Below are positions 57,689 through 64,000 of a DNA stretch of 64,000 nt, one piece after another. Both the position numbers and the translations under genes were made by a program. The notes beneath the pieces are model-generated. The model was not told where the DNA came from, searched no databases, and worked only from the letters and a program-made list of their open reading frames with translations. Each line of letters begins with the position of its first letter. Within the stretch, counting starts at the first letter, position 1. This DNA comes from Erysipelotrichaceae bacterium (GTDB lineage Bacteria > Bacillota_I > Bacilli_A > Erysipelotrichales > Erysipelotrichaceae): the NCBI GenBank assembly GCA_017512885.1, contig JAFWEP010000003.1, forward strand, positions 166,559 to 230,558. The letters are read 5' to 3'.

Positions 57689-59296
57689 ATGAAATGTCCG
57701 TCCTGCGGCGGTTCCCTCTACTACGATATCGAACAGAAGAAACTGCAGTGTCATCACTGCAAGTCTCTTTTCGATCCGGAGAAACTGTCCACCGACAATA
57801 CGGCTCAGGAAGACGTCTTTGCCGGCAGCCGTCTGTATATCTGCAAACAGTGCGGTGCCGAGCTTTTGACCGACAACGATGAAGCCGTGACCTACTGCAG
57901 CTACTGCGGCAGCGAAGCGATCCTGCAGAGCGAACTTTCCGGCATCCATAAGCCGCGTTACATCCTGCCCTTCAAGATCAGCAAGAAACGCTGCAAGGAG
58001 ATCTACCGGCAGGAACTGAAGGGAAAATGGTATATCCCGAAGGAATTCCGGGATCCGGAGTTCATCGAGAAGTTCCGTCCCTTCTATATCCCCTACTGGA
58101 TGTATACCGTACAGTTCCGCCGGGATCCCTTCGAACTGGAAGGCTACAAGAACTATACTTCCCGCGGTTATGACTATCATGAGGAATACGAACTGAAAGC
58201 CGTGCTCCACCACGACGGCCTTTACGGCGTCCCCTACGATGCCTCCCGCAACTTCGATGACAGTATCGCCGAAGCGATCGCTCCCTTCAAACGCAAGGAG
58301 ATGGTCGATTATCAGCCCGGTTATCTGGCCGGCATGTATGCCGACCGGCCCAACGTGGATGCCGGACTCTACGAAGAAGAAGTGCTGGAACGGGCTACCG
58401 AAGAAGCCTATAAGGACATCAAAGCCGATTTCGGCAATATCGAACTGAAACTGCCCAAAAAGAAAAAACAGCAGGAATTCCTGGAGAGCCGTCTGACCGG
58501 GGAAGACACCGTCTTCCTGCCGGTCTGGTTCCTGACCTGGCGCAACAAGGACCGCGTGGCTTATGCGGTCGTCAACGGGCAGACCGGAAAGATCCATATC
58601 GACCTGCCGGCCGATATGAAGCAGTTCCTGCTCTTTACCTTAGGCGGAGCCGTACTGCTGTTCGTACTGCTGAGCCTCTTCCTCTCCGTAACTTCCCGTT
58701 TCGTCTTATGGTTCTCCGCCCTGCTGCTCTATCTCTGCGGCAGACGTTACTACAAGGAACTGAAGGAGATCCGGGACCGGGAGAACCATGTCTTCGACAA
58801 GGGCTATCTGCTGAATAACGAAGATGAACTGCCAATGTCGGAGAAGTCCCGGGCCAGAGCCCGCCGGAGAGGTCTTTCCGGAGAGAACTTTTCTCCCTCG
58901 GTGCTCTTCCTCTTCCTGTTCGTAATCATGTTTTTCAGCTTTGAGATCCTGGGCTTCTTCTTCGATCTGCTGGTCTCGCAGACCGGAGCAGCCGGCATCA
59001 CCGCGATCGTCCTGCTCCTGCAGACGTTCCTCTTCCTGAAGTCGCTCAATGTAGCCCGCAACCTCAAAAAGAAACATTCCCTGCTGGTCCTGCTGCTGGC
59101 GATGGCTGCCATCGGCTACAGCTTCTTCACGGCCTACAGTCAGCCGGTCCAGGACTGGTGGTACTATCTGGGTTCGCTGGCTGCACTGGCTGCTGCTGCC
59201 CTGATGTGCCTCGATCTGATCGCCCGCTACAACGAGACCTCTACAAGGCCCCTGCCTTCCTTCTATGAACGGAAAGGAGGCAACGACCGTGCGTAA
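57689..59296 (+). CDS. Zinc-ribbon membrane protein of unknown function
   Basis: 535 aa. Two N-terminal zinc ribbons: CPSCGGSLYYDIEQKKLQCHHC (3-24) and CKQCGAELLTDNDEAVTYCSYCG (52-74). Then ~230 residues of soluble domain with YILPFKISKKRCKEIYRQELKGKWYIPKEFRDPEFIEKFRPFYIPYWMYTVQF and VFLPVWFLTWRNKDRVAYAVVNGQTGKI, and five to six C-terminal membrane helices. This is a widespread Bacillota family of TFIIB-zinc-ribbon membrane proteins. Start of a two-gene unit with the TPM-domain gene; AGGAGGTGAT ribosome site. Confidence 0.85.
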   Translation: MKCPSCGGSLYYDIEQKKLQCHHCKSLFDPEKLSTDNTAQEDVFAGSRLYICKQCGAELLTDNDEAVTYCSYCGSEAILQSELSGIHKPRYILPFKISKKRCKEIYRQELKGKWYIPKEFRDPEFIEKFRPFYIPYWMYTVQFRRDPFELEGYKNYTSRGYDYHEEYELKAVLHHDGLYGVPYDASRNFDDSIAEAIAPFKRKEMVDYQPGYLAGMYADRPNVDAGLYEEEVLERATEEAYKDIKADFGNIELKLPKKKKQQEFLESRLTGEDTVFLPVWFLTWRNKDRVAYAVVNGQTGKIHIDLPADMKQFLLFTLGGAVLLFVLLSLFLSVTSRFVLWFSALLLYLCGRRYYKELKEIRDRENHVFDKGYLLNNEDELPMSEKSRARARRRGLSGENFSPSVLFLFLFVIMFFSFEILGFFFDLLVSQTGAAGITAIVLLLQTFLFLKSLNVARNLKKKHSLLVLLLAMAAIGYSFFTAYSQPVQDWWYYLGSLAALAAAALMCLDLIARYNETSTRPLPSFYERKGGNDRA

Positions 59297-60041
59297 ACTG
59301 CTGCGCTGCCTTCTGGTCTTCTCCCTGCTGTTCACCTTCCTGCTGCCGGTACAGGCCGACGGCTACCGGGTCGTCATCGAAGATCAGGAAGACCTCTTAA
59401 GCGAGGCCGAAGAGGCAAAACTGAAGAGTGAGATGGAAGCGATCACTGCCTACGGACATGCGGCTTTCGTCAGTGTGAAACAGTACGGTGCTACCGACAC
59501 CTATGCCAAAGAGACCTACATGTCTCTCTTCGGCAACGAGAGCGGTATCCTCTTCGTGATCGATATGGGCCAGAGGAATATCTGGATCATGTGCAACGGC
59601 GAGGTCTACCGCACCATCAACAAGGCCTACGCCAACACCATCACCGACAACATCTATACCTATGCCAGCGAAGGCGATTACTACCGCTGTGCTTCGGAAG
59701 CCTTTGCTCAGGCTCTGACTCTGTTAAAAGGCGGAAAGATCGCCCAGCCCATGAAGCACATCTCCAACGCCCTGATCGCTCTGGTCGGCGCCCTGCTGAT
59801 CAACTTCTTCTTCCTGCTGTCCCAGCGGAAGAAAGAGACTGTCGATCCCTCTGCTGCAGCAGCGGCAATGACGACCGGCGTCACCGTCAGGATCCTGGAG
59901 AAGAAACTGACCGGGACCCGCAAGAGCCGTCACTTTGAATCTTCCGGCGGAAGTTCCTCTGGCGGGGGAGGCGGCGGCTTCTCCGGCGGGGGAGGCGGCG
60001 GAGGCGGTTTCTCCGGCGGGGGAGGCGGCCACAGCTTCTGA
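59289..60041 (+). CDS. TPM-domain membrane protein with glycine-rich tail
   Basis: 250 aa. Signal sequence (LLRCLLVFSLLFTFLLPVQA), TPM domain (YRVVIEDQEDLLSEAEEAKLKSEMEAITAYGHAAFVSVKQYGATDTYAKETYMSLFGNESGILFVIDMGQRNIWIMCNGEVYRTI), one membrane helix (NALIALVGALLINFFFLL) and a tail of FSGGGGGG repeats ending GGHSF. TPM proteins of this layout (YgcG-like) are thought to help envelope assembly. GTG at 59289 is chosen since AAAGGAGG precedes it; it overlaps the end of the zinc-ribbon gene by eight bases, so expression is coupled. Confidence 0.9.
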   Translation: MRKLLRCLLVFSLLFTFLLPVQADGYRVVIEDQEDLLSEAEEAKLKSEMEAITAYGHAAFVSVKQYGATDTYAKETYMSLFGNESGILFVIDMGQRNIWIMCNGEVYRTINKAYANTITDNIYTYASEGDYYRCASEAFAQALTLLKGGKIAQPMKHISNALIALVGALLINFFFLLSQRKKETVDPSAAAAAMTTGVTVRILEKKLTGTRKSRHFESSGGSSSGGGGGGFSGGGGGGGGFSGGGGGHSF

Positions 60042-60048
60042 ATCAAAA

Positions 60049-60079
60049 GGCCTCAGGCAAGTGCCTGAGGTCTTCTTTT
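60049..60079. terminator. Bidirectional terminator
   Basis: CCTCAGGCA-ag-TGCCTGAGG then TCTTCTTTT on plus; AAAAGG on the other side gives CCTTTT on minus. Confidence 0.8.
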
Positions 60080-60578
60080 ACATCTTTCGGATCATCAGAT
60101 CGCAGTCCCGGTCGACTCCGTCGATACAGAGATATCCGGGATAGACGCCGGTCTTCTCGAAACCGTATTTCCGGTAGAGTGCTTTGGCAGCTTCGTTATC
60201 GCTGCGTACTTCGAGACTAATATAGCGTACGCCCATCCCTTCTGCATGTTTCAGCAGTTCTTCCATCAGCCAGGAACCGACGCCCTGCCCCCAGTACGCT
60301 TTGCGTACGGAGACCGCGATGCGGGCATACTGCTTCAGACGCTCTCTGGCTGAAGAGAAAAGATCGGCGGTCGCGATCAGCTCCTCCCCTGACCATACCG
60401 TCAGAAAGACATGACGCAGATCCTGCCGTACCGTTTCCAGATAGGCTCTTTCCTGTTCGACACTGACCGGCAGGCCTTCCGCTCCGAAAGTCAGATTATC
60501 GCTCTCACTGCCGACGATGCGGGTAAACTCCAGAAGCTTCTCCGCATCCGCCGGCACTGCTTCCCTTATTCCTAACAA
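60078..60578 (-). CDS. GNAT family N-acetyltransferase
   Basis: 166 aa. LGIREAVPADAEKLLEFTRIVGSESDNLTFG at the start, acetyl-CoA loop ARIAVSVRKAYWGQGVGSWLMEELLKHAEGMGVRYISLEVRSDNEAAKALYRKYGFEKTGVYPGYLCIDGVDRDCDLMIRKM. The WGQGVGSWLM segment is motif A. Acceptor unknown; may acetylate a protein N-terminus or small amine. Overlaps the HAD gene end by seven bases, so cotranslated. Confidence 0.92.
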   Translation of the reverse strand: MLGIREAVPADAEKLLEFTRIVGSESDNLTFGAEGLPVSVEQERAYLETVRQDLRHVFLTVWSGEELIATADLFSSARERLKQYARIAVSVRKAYWGQGVGSWLMEELLKHAEGMGVRYISLEVRSDNEAAKALYRKYGFEKTGVYPGYLCIDGVDRDCDLMIRKM

Positions 60579-61207
60579 GACAGTATCGCCTCCAGCAGCT
60601 CTTCTGCCGTATCTACGACTTTCAGAGCTCCTTCTTCCTTCATCGCTTCGACCGAACCGTAGCCCCAGGAAACACCGATACAGGGCAGGCCCAGTTTCTT
60701 CGCTCCCCGGACATCATAGAAGGTATCGCCGATCATGACCGCTTTGCCGGTATCATATTCCTCCATGAGGTATTTCAGTACCGCACTCTTGGATTCCCTG
60801 CCGCTCTGCGGATCGGAACCGGCAGTCATTACGAAATACTTCGCCAGACCGAGATGTTCCACGATATGGCGGGCCGTATCTTCCTTCTTGGAAGTAGCCA
60901 CATACAGTTTGAAGCCCTTCTCCTGCAGCTTCGCCAGCAGTTCCGGCATGCCCGGATAGAGCTCACATTCATACATCGCACCGGAAGTATAGCACTGCCT
61001 AAAGAGCCGGATCGCTTCCTGCGTCTCTTCCAGGGTCAGTCCTTCTTCCTGGAAACGTTCGAGCAGCGGCGGACCGACGAAAGTCCTGAGGTCTACCCCC
61101 GGGAGCTCCTTCTGCATGGTGTCCAGGGCAAAGCGCAGACTGCGGATGATGCCGGGACCGGAATCGTTGATGGTACCGTCAAGGTCAAAGAATACAGAAT
61201 CTATCAT
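60572..61207 (-). CDS. HAD-family hydrolase (phosphoglycolate-phosphatase-like)
   Basis: 211 aa. Motif I FFDLDGTINDSG (Asp nucleophile at ~8), helical cap (TLEETQEAIRLFRQCYTSGAMYECELYPGMPELLAKLQ), motif II YVATSKK, motif IV VMIGDTFYDVRGAKKLGLPCIGVSWGYGS. Similar to Gph/PpaX phosphatases. Substrate unresolved. Preceded by GGAGATC. Confidence 0.93.
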   Translation of the reverse strand: MIDSVFFDLDGTINDSGPGIIRSLRFALDTMQKELPGVDLRTFVGPPLLERFQEEGLTLEETQEAIRLFRQCYTSGAMYECELYPGMPELLAKLQEKGFKLYVATSKKEDTARHIVEHLGLAKYFVMTAGSDPQSGRESKSAVLKYLMEEYDTGKAVMIGDTFYDVRGAKKLGLPCIGVSWGYGSVEAMKEEGALKVVDTAEELLEAILSC

Positions 61208-61222
61208 AGTTTGATCTCCTGT

Positions 61223-61228
61223 TATAAT
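61223..61228 (+). promoter_or_regulatory. Extended -10 promoter of the small coiled-coil protein gene
   Basis: TGTTATAAT with TG one base before TATAAT; no convincing -35 box. It lies inside the divergent space with the HAD gene. Confidence 0.6.
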
Positions 61229-61252
61229 GTATATGATACCAGAGGTGTGTGT

Positions 61253-61642
61253 ATGAAAGAAATCATCGATATGACTGACCGCGAACTGCTCGAAGAGCTG
61301 GTCGAAGCGAAGCGGAAACAGGACCGACGGGAGAAGACCCGCTGGATCATCCTCGGAGTCTTCCTGTTAGTCCTGATCTATCTGGGCTTCCGTTTCATCC
61401 CGCCGATCATCGCTACGCTGCAGTCCATCGAACAGGCTCTCAATGAGCTCAACGGTTACGGGGAACAGATCGGACAGTCCTTACAGGCTCTTGACGGTCT
61501 CAACATCGACCCGCAGAAACTGAACGAGACACTGGAGAAACTGAATTCCCTGCAGATCGATCCCCAGAAGATCGAAGATCTGATGGATCAGATCGCCACC
61601 ATCTCCGCTCTGCTGGATCAGCTCGGTTCCTTCTTCCGTTAG
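61253..61642 (+). CDS. Small membrane protein with coiled-coil tail
   Basis: 129 aa. Cytoplasmic helix (MTDRELLEELVEAKRKQDRREKTR), one membrane helix (WIILGVFLLVLIYLGFRFIPPIIATL, ~30-55), then repeated helical segments with the pattern LDGLNIDPQKLNETLEKLNSLQIDPQKIEDLMDQI, in which NIDPQKL and QIDPQKI recur 16 residues apart. Not recognised; could be a partner of a membrane or divisome complex. ATG 61253 has AGAGGTG; the long upstream frame is not coding. Converges on and overlaps the AlkZ-related gene by four bases. Confidence 0.78.
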   Translation: MKEIIDMTDRELLEELVEAKRKQDRREKTRWIILGVFLLVLIYLGFRFIPPIIATLQSIEQALNELNGYGEQIGQSLQALDGLNIDPQKLNETLEKLNSLQIDPQKIEDLMDQIATISALLDQLGSFFR

Positions 61643-62310
61643 TTCTTCCTTTCCAATAATATGGCAATATTCCTTTCCTGATCGGGAAAGTATTTCAGCA
61701 GCTGTTCCCGCATGCGTTCATAGGACGCTTCCGGAGAACGAACATAGATCTTTTCCCCGATATCGGCTCCCAGACGGTTCTCCACCGTCGCATAGCGGGC
61801 CAGGCCCCAGCCGTAAGGCTCCCCTTTCTTATCGAGGTCATATTCAAAATCCGAAGTTAAGACATAGGCTTCCATCTGCAGACGGTTAATGACCGGATCG
61901 AAGCCTTTTCGTTTCTCCTTGCCCCAGTAACCGCACTTCTTCTTCAAAGCCCGGGAGAGGATATCCGGATACTTCTGCAGTTCTTCCATGACGGCGATAT
62001 CTTCGGCGGGCACATACTTGTCTTCACAGCGGGCATCGAAGTCATAACCGTCCCTCCGGTAGTTCGCAAAGTCATAGAACCAGTCCAGGGAGATATAGCC
62101 TGCCTTGCCTTCAAAGAACTTGCCGTAGACACAGTTCCCTCGGCGCAGAACGGAACCCTTCCACTCCCAGGGACCGGGCTCCTCGCTGAACCAGAGCTCC
62201 GGCGGGACATGTTCCTGGATGGAGAGGCCTCTGACCCGGTTCTTAAAGAAAGGCAGGAAGCCCCACTCCTGCACCAGTCCTTCCACATCCGAAGGCCTGC
62301 GCAGGATCAT
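61639..62310 (-). CDS. AlkZ-related protein
   Basis: 223 aa. The text SDVEGLVQEWGFLPFFKNRVRGLSIQEHVPPELWFSEEPGPWEWKGSVLRRGNCVYGKFFEGKAGYISLDWFYDFANYRRDGYDFDAR matches proteins labelled AlkZ-related in gut Bacillota, a branch of the HTH_42/AlkZ glycosylase fold. The catalytic QxQ pair of AlkZ/YcaQ is not visible, so glycosylase activity is doubtful. ATGA overlap with the methyltransferase gene upstream. Confidence 0.7.
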   Translation of the reverse strand: MILRRPSDVEGLVQEWGFLPFFKNRVRGLSIQEHVPPELWFSEEPGPWEWKGSVLRRGNCVYGKFFEGKAGYISLDWFYDFANYRRDGYDFDARCEDKYVPAEDIAVMEELQKYPDILSRALKKKCGYWGKEKRKGFDPVINRLQMEAYVLTSDFEYDLDKKGEPYGWGLARYATVENRLGADIGEKIYVRSPEASYERMREQLLKYFPDQERNIAILLERKN

Positions 62311-62888
62311 TTCTTCCTCCCGCAGAGCTGATATCTCTCTGCATCACTGACGGTATAGAAGATATCGAAGTATTCGGAGGCTTCTTTCGCAAGATCCTGC
62401 ACCTCCGGCAGCAGCGTTGAGACATCGGCAGGAACGTTGTCATGATGGCGGAGCAGCTTTTCCCGGCTCATGCCGTGGGCGATGCTGAAGACGCCGTCGG
62501 CTTTCAGGTTCCGAGAGATCTGCTGAAATAAGGCCCGGCGGTCCGAAAAGTGCGGGAAGGCATTGTAGATCATGACCACATCGAAGCTGTCCGGGAAAGA
62601 TAGCTCCGAAGCATCCGCGCAGATCACCCGGGTATGGGCATCGGCCTTCTTTTCCGCAATGGCGCACATCGCCGGACTGAGATCGACGGCGGTCAGGGAT
62701 GCCACGTTCCGTTTCTGATAGAAGGGAAAGAGGACGCCGGTCCCGCAGCCGATGTCGCAGACATCCTTCCCGGCAGATACTCCGGCCTGATCGAGGATCT
62801 TCCCGATCACTCGCTCATTGACCTCCAGATGGCTGTCCCAGTCAGCGGCCAGGGCATCGAAGAATTCTCTTACTGCTTCGCTGCGCAT
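62307..62888 (-). CDS. Class I SAM-dependent methyltransferase
   Basis: 193 aa. SAM loop VCDIGCGTGVLFPFYQKRNVASLTAVDLSPAMCAIAEKKA, then VICADASELSFPDSFDVVMIYNAFPHFSDRRALFQQISRNLKADGVFSIAH. UbiE/Methyltransf_11 type; C-terminal part may bind the substrate (CGRKK tail). Substrate unknown. Overlaps the DUF3842 gene end by 19 bases. Confidence 0.92.
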   Translation of the reverse strand: MRSEAVREFFDALAADWDSHLEVNERVIGKILDQAGVSAGKDVCDIGCGTGVLFPFYQKRNVASLTAVDLSPAMCAIAEKKADAHTRVICADASELSFPDSFDVVMIYNAFPHFSDRRALFQQISRNLKADGVFSIAHGMSREKLLRHHDNVPADVSTLLPEVQDLAKEASEYFDIFYTVSDAERYQLCGRKK

Positions 62889-63286
62889 AGCTCTTCCGCT
62901 TTCTGCACCGCTTCTTCGACCAGCGCTGCCACTCTGCCGTCTTTGATGCCGACCACATAGTTGCCGCAGTTGCTGAAGGGGATCAGGATCTTTTCCGCCC
63001 GCGCCTGCGCAATGGCCACCGCCATCTTCGGCGTAACCTCGCCGTACATCGCATCAGCGATCATGATCCCCAAAGGACCGATGATCAGATCGGAATCGCG
63101 GCAGGCGACGAGAACGGCGTTCTCGCCTCCGGCGGCGTGATCTGCCCCTCCCTTCAGCATCACCTGCGCCGCATAGGAATTGGTCCCGACGGCCAGGATC
63201 TCCGCCTGCGGGATTCGCTGCCGCAAGGCAGCGATCAGCTGACGGCCAAGGCCTCCGCCCTGGGAATCTATCACTGTGATCTTCAT
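62870..63286 (-). CDS. DUF3842 family protein
   Basis: 138 aa. MKITVIDSQGGGLGRQLIAALRQRIPQAEILAVGTNSYAAQVMLKGGADHAAGGENAVLVACRDSDLIIGPLGIMIADAMYGEVTPKMAVAIAQARAEKILIPFSNCGNYVVG matches this Rossmann-like family, often beside ECF transporter genes. ATG 63286 is preferred to 63295 because TGAGGTGAG lies directly before it. Role unknown, perhaps binding the cofactor imported by the ECF system. Confidence 0.85.
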   Translation of the reverse strand: MKITVIDSQGGGLGRQLIAALRQRIPQAEILAVGTNSYAAQVMLKGGADHAAGGENAVLVACRDSDLIIGPLGIMIADAMYGEVTPKMAVAIAQARAEKILIPFSNCGNYVVGIKDGRVAALVEEAVQKAEELCAAKQ

Positions 63287-63301
63287 CGTTCTCACCTCAA
63301 A

Positions 63302-63339
63302 GAAAAACCTGTATGACTATTCTATCATACAGGTTTTTC
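63302..63339 (-). terminator. Terminator between the ECF S-component and DUF3842 genes
   Basis: AAAAACCTGTATGA ... TCATACAGGTTTTT, a 14-bp perfect stem with T-run; on the minus strand the loop also carries TAGAAT, so a new promoter for DUF3842 may start here. Confidence 0.88.
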
Positions 63340-63340
63340 T

Positions 63341-63850
63341 TTACAGATAACGTTTCAACGCTTTGATCAGCAGCGGGATCAGGATCAGCTGCAGGATGAT
63401 GCCGGGGATCGCCGTCGTCAGGGCACCGGCCAGGAAAGCCTGCATCGTGAAGGCATTGCCGCGCAGGGAGAAGAGCACGATCTGCACCAGTCCCCAGACG
63501 AGACGGCCGACGATCATCGCCGGGATCAGACTGAGGTAAACGGCCTTGGTATCCTTCTCCTTAAAACGGGCAAAGAGGAGACTGCTGACGAGACCGTAGG
63601 CAGCCAGTTCAAAGGCCATCGGCACGGCGCTGACTAACGGCGGCATCTGGAAGAGCAGATGTCTCAACAGCGGGCAGAGCGCACCGACCAGCAGTCCCCA
63701 CCACGGTCCGCAGACCATGCCGCAGAGGAATACCGGCAGATGCATCGGCAGCAGCATGCTGCCGATCTGCGGCACCTGCATGGTGACAAAGGGCAGTACC
63801 AGTCCTAACGCCAGGAACATGGCTGAGAGCGTCAAATGTTTCAGTTTCAT
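63341..63850 (-). CDS. ECF transporter S component
   Basis: 169 aa, six helices. LKHLTLSAMFLALGLVLPFVTMQVPQIGSMLLPMHLPVFLCGMVCGPWWGLLVGALCPLLRHLLFQMPPLVSAVPMAFELAAYGLVSSLLF fits substrate-binding S proteins with the AxxxA-type helix 1 for docking to EcfT. The ligand is not readable; no vitamin riboswitch was recognised upstream. ATG 63850 follows GGAGGATCC; the frame opening at 63886 is rejected. Confidence 0.88.
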   Translation of the reverse strand: MKLKHLTLSAMFLALGLVLPFVTMQVPQIGSMLLPMHLPVFLCGMVCGPWWGLLVGALCPLLRHLLFQMPPLVSAVPMAFELAAYGLVSSLLFARFKEKDTKAVYLSLIPAMIVGRLVWGLVQIVLFSLRGNAFTMQAFLAGALTTAIPGIILQLILIPLLIKALKRYL

Positions 63851-63924
63851 AGGATCCTCCAAAAGAAACTCGCTAAGGATTGTCAACAGAAACTGGCATA
63901 GTTATAAATGCGCATTATGAAAAT

Positions 63925-63949
63925 CCGTTCTATATAGGACGGTTTTTAT
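63925..63949. terminator. Bidirectional terminator-like hairpin
   Basis: CCGTTCTA-ta-TAGGACGG with TTTTT after it on plus and TTTTC after it on minus. The remaining sequence to 64000 shows no gene. Confidence 0.65.
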
Positions 63950-64000
63950 TTCGGGCTGATTGTCAGGCAATTATCTCAATGCTTTACCTGTTCATGCTTA

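Noticed and set aside
59940..60035. GGCGGGGGAGGCGG repeat as a DNA element
   Set aside because: It simply encodes the FSGGGGGG tail of the TPM-domain protein.
63886..64000. Vitamin or preQ1 riboswitch in front of the ECF S component
   Set aside because: Looked for conserved motifs; only a bidirectional hairpin and AT-rich sequence were found.

Overview
The window reads as chromosomal DNA of a moderately GC-rich low-molecular-lineage Bacillota (Firmicutes), probably a gut-associated Erysipelotrichia-like or clostridial-type anaerobe. The reasons are dense overlapping operons with strong AGGAGG-type ribosome sites, a ZTP riboswitch and a T-box, PadR/YtrA/LacI regulators, a Na+-type membrane pyrophosphatase, cellobiose phosphorolysis and ECF transport. 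There is no cytochrome or outer-membrane gene. The genus is not assigned. No CRISPR array, prophage or insertion sequence was seen.

Left part (0-12 kb): a purine operon purE-purC-purF-purM-purN on the minus strand, started by a clear sigma-A promoter and a ZTP riboswitch. Its PurF lacks the glutaminase nucleophile. Upstream is a translationally coupled nucleotide-salvage operon: a flavin/2Fe-2S reductase, a degenerate nucleoside hydrolase, an intact nucleoside hydrolase and an HD phosphohydrolase. On the plus strand follow an F420-ligase-family gene, then a T-box leader controlling an amino-acid ABC binding protein and permease (no ATPase) and an AbgB-like M20 amidohydrolase.

Middle-left (12-26.5 kb): a standalone reverse transcriptase with an unusual structured leader and no Shine-Dalgarno site, a coiled-coil hypothetical, and a peroxide/redox operon (PfkB kinase, nitroreductase, acidic protein, Bcp, YaaA). 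Then come a flavin reductase with a PCP_red-like tail, a PadR-DUF4097 envelope-sensing pair, tRNA-Pro(CGG), a YtrA-type GntR operon, and a short AT-rich island with a zinc-ribbon surface protein, a tiny Xre repressor and a 24-bp perfect palindrome.

Carbohydrate block (26.7-37.7 kb): two GH94 phosphorylases diverge from a LacI regulator and a complete CUT1 sugar ABC transporter (binding protein, two permeases, MsmK-type ATPase). Shared operators and a cre-like site lie in the divergent region. The likely job is import and phosphorolysis of cellobiose and cellodextrins. A membrane pyrophosphatase (hppA) follows, which would recycle the pyrophosphate energy of biosynthesis into an ion gradient.

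Right part (40-64 kb): a glycosyltransferase, a YczE-like membrane protein and a VOC protein; a divergent cluster of an RNPP-like regulator facing a truncated matrixin, a lipoprotein and a membrane protein; thpR and two tandem CNNM/CorC-type CBS proteins; a large STAND-type NTPase with many TPRs facing a zinc-ribbon protein; a hydroxyacid dehydrogenase, MATE and AGCS transporters; a zinc-ribbon/TPM-domain pair; GNAT, HAD, AlkZ-related, methyltransferase, DUF3842 and ECF S-component genes. The strongest leads for undescribed biology are the reverse transcriptase with its leader, the STAND-TPR locus, and the regulator-protease-lipoprotein cluster.
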